64,000 nt of DNA. Source: Boswellia sacra (taxonomy: Eukaryota; Streptophyta; Magnoliopsida; Sapindales; Burseraceae). The DNA is taken from contig SNVD02003520.1 of assembly GCA_013180625.2 (NCBI GenBank), positions 117,886 to 181,885 of the forward strand. The letters run 5' to 3'. Below, in pieces: positions 57,566 through 64,000 of the stretch. A model generated the notes under the pieces. It was not told the origin of the DNA and did not search any database. It saw nothing but the letters and a program-made list of their open reading frames with translations. The position numbers were made by a program, and so were the translations under genes. Within the stretch, counting starts at the first letter, position 1; each line of letters opens with the position of its first letter.

Positions 57566-60500
57566 ATGTCAAATGGTGCAAATGGCGGAGCTGCAAGGGA
57601 GTTCAATGGCAACAACAATGGAGATCCTTTATATTTGCAGAGTTCAGATCATCCAGGAATGGTGTTAGTTTCAGCTCCATTAACCGGTAACAACTATCTT
57701 GCTTGGAGTAGATCAATGAAAATAGCTTTAGGAGCAAAAGTAAAATTAGGGTTTATAAATGGAAAATGTGAGATGCCAGATGAAAATTCTCCTAATTTTG
57801 AGCAGTGGACTAGAGTTGATTGTATGGTTACTTCTTGGATTCTTAATTCTATTTCAAGAGACATAGTAGAAGCATTCTTATATACTACGTCTGCAAGGGA
57901 ATTGTGGAGTGAGCTAGAGGAAAGGTTTGGAGAGTGTAATGGTCCATTATTGTATCAATTACAAAGAGACATTAGTTCTATCTCACAAGGGAATATGCCA
58001 GTGGTAAAGTACTATACTAAATTGAAGAAATTGTGGGATGAATTAACTTGTCTCATGCCTATTCCTCAGTGTAGTTGTGGAGCTGCTAAATCAATCTCAG
58101 AGATTACTTCATCAAACAGATTAATGCAATTTCTCATGGGGCTTAATGAGAGTTTTGATCATATACGTAATCAGATTTTACTGATGGATCCACTGCCAAC
58201 AGTTAATAAGGCATACTCAATGGTACTGAGAGTTGAGAAACAAAGAGAGGTTCATATGGCTTTTGCAGAAAGTGCCGAAAATGCTGCCTTATTCACCAAA
58301 TCGCAAGATTTCAAGAAAGAAGGAGCAGGCAAAGGTAGTTTCAAGAAATCAGAAAGCAGTAAGAAGACTAATAGGCATTGTAATCATTGCAATATAGGTG
58401 GACATACAAAAGAAACTTGCTTCAAGTTACATGGATATCCAGATTGGTACAAAGACTTGAAGGAGCAAAAAGAGAAAAATTCTGGAAAAACAATGGCAAA
58501 TTCAGTAGAGACACCACTTGATATGGATACTGACTTATCCAATACTAAAGGAGCTGTACAATCCACAAGTTTTTCAAATATGGTTCAGCAAGAACTAATG
58601 AAGTTCATGAGAGGCAAGATGATAGTTGATAACAATCATGTGAATTTTGCACACTTGGAGGATTTTGCAGGTACGAATCTAAATTGTGCATTAAATTTTG
58701 CCTTGAATACACTTGATCTGTTAGAACCTGGAGCTTGGATTGTTGATACTGGAGCCTCTAATCATATGTGCACTGACATAAGACTTATTGATAAACCCAG
58801 AGTTGTGAAAAATATCATACCTGTATATTTACCAGATGGAACAATTAAGTCTGTCCATCACATTGGTGATGTTTATATTCACCATACATTATGTTTAACA
58901 GACACACTACACATTCCCAGTTTCAAGTTTAATCTCCTTTCAGTTAGCAAACTTGCTAAAATAGCCAAAATCAAATTCATTTTTCACCCCACGCATTGTT
59001 TGCTGCAGGACCTGCAGACTGAGAAGGTGATAGCAGTTGGTCGATTAATTGGAACTTTGTATGTTTTAGACAAATCTTGTTTCTCAGTCGAAAAGTTACA
59101 TGCTTATAATAAAGAAGTTGTACAAAATGTGTGTACTCAGAATTTCAATTCCTTCTGTACTGATAATTGTTACATAAATAATACTTCAACTTCTTCTTTG
59201 TTCCTTTGGCATAAGAGACTTGGACATGCTTCTGTCACAGCTTTGAAACACTTAAATTTTCTTCAAAATACATCTGATGAATCTATATCTATGTGTGATA
59301 TATGTCCTAAATCCAAACAGCATAGGTTGCCATTTCCTATCAGTTCTATTCACACAGAAAATATCTTTGACTTGCTTCACATAGACCTTTGGGGACCATA
59401 TAGTCAAGCATCCATTACTGGAGCACATTGTATAGTTACCATTGTAGATGATTTTAGTAGAGCCACATGGACTTTTTTGATTGCCCACAAGAGTCAAACA
59501 ATTCATATCTTAACTATGTTTTTTAAAATGGTTGAGACTCAATTCAATAGGAAAGTAAAATCTATTAGATCAGATAATGGAAGTGAATTTACAAGTTTCG
59601 GTTTTCAAACTTTATTACATGAGCTAGGAATTTTACACCAAAAAAGTTGTGTTTATACTCCACAACAAAATGGAGTAGTGGAAAGAAAACATAAACAATT
59701 ATTACAAATTGCAAGATCCCTCATGTTTCAAGCAAATTTACCAAAAAAATTTTGGGGTGAAGCCATTTTAATGGCCACTCACATTGTTAATAGGCTGCCT
59801 AGTTCTGTATTACAATGGAAAACGCCTTTTGAAGTGCTATATGACAAATTTCCAGACTATAACAATTTAAAGTGTTTTGGTTGTTTATGTTTTATTACAA
59901 ATACACAACCCCACAAAGATAAATTTGCACCTAGAGCATTTCAATGTATTTTTATAGGATATTGTCCAGGACAGAAAGCATACAAAGTTTATGATCCTTT
60001 TACTCATAAAATATATACTTCTAGGGATGTTGTTTTTCATGAGACTATTTTTCCTTATAATAATGCTCAATCTGATCACTTGCATGTTCCTTTGCCATTA
60101 TCTCCTAATGAAATCACTGATTTTGATTCATCAAAAATTTCTACTTCCAAAAATCCTTTGTTAGCTCAAGATTCATCACCTTCCTCTAAAATGATACCTA
60201 ATTCAAACTCTCCATTAATTCTTTCTCCTTCTACATCTTCAATTCCATTTGAACCTATCCCTCTTAGGCACAGTACTAGAGTTAAAACCAAACCTGCCTG
60301 GTTAAATGATTTTGTCACAAATTTTTCCCTTTCCAATTCTGTATCACATGCTACTACTTCTCAGTCTGTTGAAAGCAGTACTACATCTCCTTATACAGCA
60401 TCTACTTACCCATACATTAAATCCCCTGCATTCACACATGCATATATGACTTTTTTGGGTAATGTATCAACAATCCAAGAGCCACAATCTTATAGACAGG

Positions 60501-61588
60501 CCTGTGTTCAAGAGGAGTGGGTTAAGGCTATGAAAAAAGAGCTTGCTTCTCTAGAAGAAAATGAAACCTGGGAATTGACATCTTTACCAGCTGGTAAGAA
60601 AGCAATCGGCTCTAGATGGGTTTATAAAATCAAACTTAATCCTGATGGGAGTGTGGAAAGATACAAAGCTAGACTTGTAGCTGAAGGCTATCATCAAGTT
60701 GCTGGTATTGATTATTCAGATAGTTTCTCACCTGTAGCTAAGTTGGTTACTGTGAGAATATTCTTGGCTATTGCCACTGCCAAGTCTTGGCCTGTTCACC
60801 AACTTGATATTAATAATGCTTTTTTACATGGATATTTAGATGAGGAGGTGTATATGTTACCACCAGAAGGTTATACAAAAGCCAGCAAAGGTGAAGTTTG
60901 TAAATTGAAGAGGTCACTTTATGGTCTTAAACAGGCTTCAAGACAATGGAATTCTGAATTTTGTTCTAAATTGAAGCAATTTGGATTCAGACAATCTGCC
61001 CATGACCATTGTTTGTTTATTCAGAGTACTTCTAACTCATTTTTGGCATTATTAGTATATGTTGATGATGTTTTGGTGACAGGAACTAATGAAACAGATA
61101 TCTTGTCTGTTAAAGAGTTCCTTGATTCAACTTTTACAATCAAAGATTTGGGTTATGCCAAATATTTTCTTGGTATTGAAATTGCAAGAAGTCCTACTGG
61201 TACCTATCTTAATCAGAGGAAATACATTCTTGATATCATCAAAGATGCTGGTTTATTGGGTGCTAAGCCAGCTCTCACTCCTTTACCCAAAGGTCAAAAA
61301 TTTTCTGAAACAACAGGCTCTCTTTTAGATGATCCAGACAAATATAGGCGGCTTGTTGGGAGGCTCCTATACTTAAATCTCACATGGCCAGATATTACTT
61401 ATGGTGTACAACAATTAAGCCAGTTTGTTAATGCTCCTTGCCAAGATCATTGGAATGCAGCTTTGCATCTTTTACGATATCTTAAAGGTTGTCCATCGAA
61501 AGGATTATTTTTTTCTTCACAAAGTACTCTCATTCTAGAAGGATATTGTGATGCAAATTGGGCATCCTGCCACTACCACTGCACTTGA
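57566..61588 (+). CDS. Copia gag-pol polyprotein, 1340 codons, 3'-truncated
   Basis: Gag occupies about residues 25-240 (PLTGNNYLAWSRSM, WSELEERFGECNGP), with the zinc knuckle CNHCNIGGHTKETC near 272. Protease site WIVDTGASNHMC is near 390. The pre-integrase domain has LWHKRLGHAS and CDICPKSKQ (about 548-595). The integrase core shows D, D and E in LLHIDLWGP, IRSDNGSEF and GVVERKH. Reverse transcriptase runs from WVKAMKKELASLEENETWEL through QLDINNAFLHG to LLVYVDDVLVTG (YVDD catalytic site). RNase H begins at EGYCDANWASC and is cut off; the last few codons are foreign. An earlier in-frame start at 57524 (MADYQEL) is separated by one stop (TAG at 57563), probably a CAG originally. No other defect in the frame, so it is young or recently silenced. 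Without RNase H, polypurine tract and 3' LTR it cannot transpose alone. Lineage likely Ale-like, not certain. Confidence 0.93.
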   Translation: MSNGANGGAAREFNGNNNGDPLYLQSSDHPGMVLVSAPLTGNNYLAWSRSMKIALGAKVKLGFINGKCEMPDENSPNFEQWTRVDCMVTSWILNSISRDIVEAFLYTTSARELWSELEERFGECNGPLLYQLQRDISSISQGNMPVVKYYTKLKKLWDELTCLMPIPQCSCGAAKSISEITSSNRLMQFLMGLNESFDHIRNQILLMDPLPTVNKAYSMVLRVEKQREVHMAFAESAENAALFTKSQDFKKEGAGKGSFKKSESSKKTNRHCNHCNIGGHTKETCFKLHGYPDWYKDLKEQKEKNSGKTMANSVETPLDMDTDLSNTKGAVQSTSFSNMVQQELMKFMRGKMIVDNNHVNFAHLEDFAGTNLNCALNFALNTLDLLEPGAWIVDTGASNHMCTDIRLIDKPRVVKNIIPVYLPDGTIKSVHHIGDVYIHHTLCLTDTLHIPSFKFNLLSVSKLAKIAKIKFIFHPTHCLLQDLQTEKVIAVGRLIGTLYVLDKSCFSVEKLHAYNKEVVQNVCTQNFNSFCTDNCYINNTSTSSLFLWHKRLGHASVTALKHLNFLQNTSDESISMCDICPKSKQHRLPFPISSIHTENIFDLLHIDLWGPYSQASITGAHCIVTIVDDFSRATWTFLIAHKSQTIHILTMFFKMVETQFNRKVKSIRSDNGSEFTSFGFQTLLHELGILHQKSCVYTPQQNGVVERKHKQLLQIARSLMFQANLPKKFWGEAILMATHIVNRLPSSVLQWKTPFEVLYDKFPDYNNLKCFGCLCFITNTQPHKDKFAPRAFQCIFIGYCPGQKAYKVYDPFTHKIYTSRDVVFHETIFPYNNAQSDHLHVPLPLSPNEITDFDSSKISTSKNPLLAQDSSPSSKMIPNSNSPLILSPSTSSIPFEPIPLRHSTRVKTKPAWLNDFVTNFSLSNSVSHATTSQSVESSTTSPYTASTYPYIKSPAFTHAYMTFLGNVSTIQEPQSYRQACVQEEWVKAMKKELASLEENETWELTSLPAGKKAIGSRWVYKIKLNPDGSVERYKARLVAEGYHQVAGIDYSDSFSPVAKLVTVRIFLAIATAKSWPVHQLDINNAFLHGYLDEEVYMLPPEGYTKASKGEVCKLKRSLYGLKQASRQWNSEFCSKLKQFGFRQSAHDHCLFIQSTSNSFLALLVYVDDVLVTGTNETDILSVKEFLDSTFTIKDLGYAKYFLGIEIARSPTGTYLNQRKYILDIIKDAGLLGAKPALTPLPKGQKFSETTGSLLDDPDKYRRLVGRLLYLNLTWPDITYGVQQLSQFVNAPCQDHWNAALHLLRYLKGCPSKGLFFSSQSTLILEGYCDANWASCHYHCT

Positions 61589-63275
61589 GATATTAATTGA
61601 TTAATTAAAAAATGTGTGATGTGGTTATTTATATGGCTTGACATATCAACTACCACCTCACTTGAGATACAAAAATGGGATATAAAGTTAGGATATATGG
61701 CATAACTATCACTAAAACGTTGTAGAAAACCCAACTAGGAAGATTTACAAAGCGGAATCTTGTAACTGTTTTAACTGTTTAAATTGGTGTCCATTCGGGC
61801 AAAAAGGACGCGTGATCATGCAAAACTTTTAGGAGTTGGTCACATGGCATTCACCACAAAAGTTTGCTATCAGCACTAAAATCTTACATATGTATCGAAC
61901 TAGAAAACAAACATGAACACTTGAAAATGATGATATAGCTCTAAGCTGAGGTAGAAGCTATCTCACTTGATGCACCTAATAAATACCCAACATAGTAATA
62001 ATGTTTTACCATCACTTGAAACCATGGCTAACTCAAGTTGATCAGCTGCCAAATTCTGGCACGGGATGTAGTGTCCTGATCACTTTAAGTAGTCCAAAGA
62101 TAGACCCAAATGCATCTCAATCTCAACTCATACTTGTCTAAATTCAGAGCCAATAACCCTTTCAAATAAAATAGCTAGTTATATGATTGTTTAGCAACAT
62201 CCTTGGCAACGACGGTTCTCCCACTTTGTGGTGGGATAATGGAGTGATCTTCTTGATGATACCACCTGCTTGTGACCACATAAGAACATCAATCTTTAGA
62301 CCATCAAATCCAAAGAAACCAAAGAGGAAATCCTTAAAATTAATATGTTGAGTGTTTTGTGAGTTACTAAATAGTAATCGCCATACAATCAGCTAATGAT
62401 GTCAATTGAATCAGAGACACATCATAGAAGAGTTCTATAAGCATCTGAAAACTTCGAAGTCCTCGTATTAAATCAAAGAGTTAAGAAACAACCACGTGTT
62501 AGCAGGTATAAAAAATGACAATGGGCGTGACTTCCATGTAAAAAAAATTCTTCTCGTCTAGAGAGCAGATCTGGGAATTCATTTCTTTGTTAAAGGCTTC
62601 CACCGAGCAGAAGTCCCATAAAGATTCACTCAACTTCTGCACAAACATACTCCCTTCCTTCAACAGCATTAGTTCTAACGTAATAATCCAGCAAGCACAC
62701 AAGATTTATGATGTTCTCACTTATAGTCAACAACTCTAACAAAGGCTACACATTTGTATGTTAGCAAAAGCCTTGGCACCATGGTTTTCCCGGTTCCAAA
62801 TGCGACCGTAGAGTAATCTTCTTGCCCTGATCGCATATAAAATCAACAATGACTAATAGAAAGTTATTATAAATATGATAATTAATAAAATTGTCCTTCC
62901 GTCAAAATGATCATAGTTTCAGCTTTCAAACTTGTGTACTGTGAAAGTCGATCACACTACTTGCTTAGTATGGAGATGATTCTATCATGCTAGTGAGTGC
63001 ATTATATCATCCAATTCAGAGAAATGAAATCAAATAATTGTGATCAGGACTATGACTTTGCTTGTTTCCTCTGTTTGCCTCTACGTATTACTCCGCCAGA
63101 GAAATGAAATCAAATAATTGTGCCAGATAAAAGCAAATATCCGCAAAATCCTAACACCTACATTTTACTCCCGCATAAATTTTCTCAAAAAATTTGGCAA
63201 TTATTGTGATTTAGCGTAAAATCTAATATTATTTATAAAAAATGAAAGTTATAATGTATAAATTGATAAAGAAAC
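61589..63275. other. Spacer, probably containing 3' introns or flank of the TNL
   Basis: No named gene. A block near 62185-62265 resembles one near 62755-62825 (TGTTTAGCAACATCCTTGGCA against TGTTAGCAAAAGCCTTGGCA, both ending GATCTTCTTG-like), and a 26 bp sequence (CAGAGAAATGAAATCAAATA and 6 more) is repeated at 63017 and 63097. These may be decayed minus-strand exons downstream of the TNL tail. Confidence 0.35.
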
Positions 63276-63280
63276 TTACA

Positions 63281-63930
63281 CGAAAAGTCCAACAAGAGCG
63301 AGCAATAAGCCACTCATGATAGAAGCGCTCATTTGGTCTCTGAAATTTCTTTTAGGATGCAGTTCCACTTCTTCGTCACTCGATCCGCCATCTCCATGTC
63401 CAGAGGCGTTAAAGCTATCTACTGACATTGTCTCCTCTGCACCTCCGTTGGTTGAACTTGATGCAAATCTCTCAACACAAGAGCTAGACTGGGCCATGTT
63501 AGACTCTTCATTATTGGGCAAACTCCACGGCATTTCAACTTAAATAACTTCAGGATTTCCTCAGGGAACGCCATCATTCTGAACTTAAATGTGAGTGTTG
63601 CAGAGTGACCCTCAAGTAGTGTCATATCTATAGCAAGAACAAAACTTATTCCTATGTGATCTGATTCAAGTGAATAGTAAGCCAATCTGACAACATAAAC
63701 AAAACTATTATGATTAGCGTAAGAGTATTCACAATCGACGCCAATATAAGTTTCAAAATGATCCTTCTTCCCAATAATTACAGCAGATAGAGCAAATCCG
63801 ATGAGCCTTTTTTCTACTGCAATATTGTTGTGGCAATTCAATGGTTATCCAAGTCCAAAAGCTTTGGTTGAACCGCTCAGGAATTTCACTACCGGGTAAA
63901 AAATAGCTAAAATCAGGTATCTCTTATCGT
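63281..63930 (-). pseudogene. TNL resistance gene, C-terminal post-LRR (C-JID) domain and tail, frameshifted
   Basis: Minus strand from about 63930, after a TTGCAG-like acceptor: YPGSEIPERFNQSFW and TWITIELPQQ, the PGSEIPEWF start of the post-LRR C-JID domain. A one-base shift in an A6 run (about 63810) leads to KRLIGFALSAVI, then SDHIGISFVLAID and KLKCRGVCPI, the usual end of the domain. A second shift near 63510 leads to a Ser-rich tail (NNEESNMAQSSSCVERF), an acidic stretch and a hydrophobic helix, SIMSGLLLALVGLFV, before a GTAAG donor at 63281. The domain helps intact TNLs read pathogen effectors. The NB-ARC and LRR exons would lie beyond the right edge. Two shifts suggest a pseudogene, but sequencing error in homopolymers is possible. 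Confidence 0.75.
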
Positions 63931-64000
63931 TTACCTGCAACATGAAAGTGACGATATCTGATGTGAGATATGAGAGAATAAGGTGTGGGAGAAAGGAAGG

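Noticed and set aside
63316..63543. 75-codon plus-strand frame
   Set aside because: Antisense of the Ser-rich TNL tail.

Overview
The window is nuclear DNA of a flowering plant, almost certainly a eudicot. It is very AT-rich, has GT-AG introns, carries TIR-NBS-LRR (TNL) resistance-gene remnants (a class missing from grasses), and is dominated by plant LTR retrotransposons. I cannot name the species. Only one ordinary host gene looks intact: a two-exon 3-ketoacyl-CoA synthase (KCS2/KCS20 type, 523 aa) at 3408-5363. Everything else is transposon, pseudogene or decayed intergenic sequence.

Layout. 1-3200: end of a hAT-like element, small repeats, and two broken TNL pieces on the minus strand. 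3201-5363: KCS gene with its leader. 5364-10600: gene-free AT-rich DNA, a decayed hAT transposase and small MITEs. 10606-11560: RPS5-type CC-NBS-LRR (CNL) pseudogene 1. 11710-37672: a nested transposon stack. The outer shell is a minus-strand Ty1/copia element (X; LTRs 11710-12607 and 36796-37672; TSD ATTTT). Inside it lie (i) a gag-only Ty3/gypsy element (Y, 26897-36470) that carries a decayed, intronless LOG cytokinin-activation gene copy and a solo LTR, and (ii) a CACTA-like remnant (12749-24703) carrying exon fragments of two unrelated host genes, a dihydroxyacetone kinase and a DUF668/PSI-type protein. The CACTA remnant is itself split by a 7.0 kb copia element (Z, 16470-23469; TSD AAAAT).

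37678-56744 is a segmental duplication array. A unit of about 4-5.5 kb occurs four times (37963, 43536, 48059, 52093). Pairs of units are preceded by CNL pseudogene copies (10606 and 46166), so a block of the form CNL-unit-unit was itself duplicated. Three of the four units keep a fossil of the KCS 5' leader, two of them up to its start codon. Later insertions (an 832 bp hAT-like element, a solo LTR, a truncated Tnt1-like copia, a 481 bp hAT MITE, an LTR fragment) interrupt single copies and give the order of events.

57213-61588 is a 3'-truncated copia element with a nearly intact 1340-codon gag-pol frame. 63281-63930 is the C-terminal end of another TNL on the minus strand, with frameshifts, running toward the right edge. 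Its tail is homologous to the fossil at 2868-3085, so the window sits in or beside a TNL cluster. I found no rRNA, tRNA or CRISPR array.
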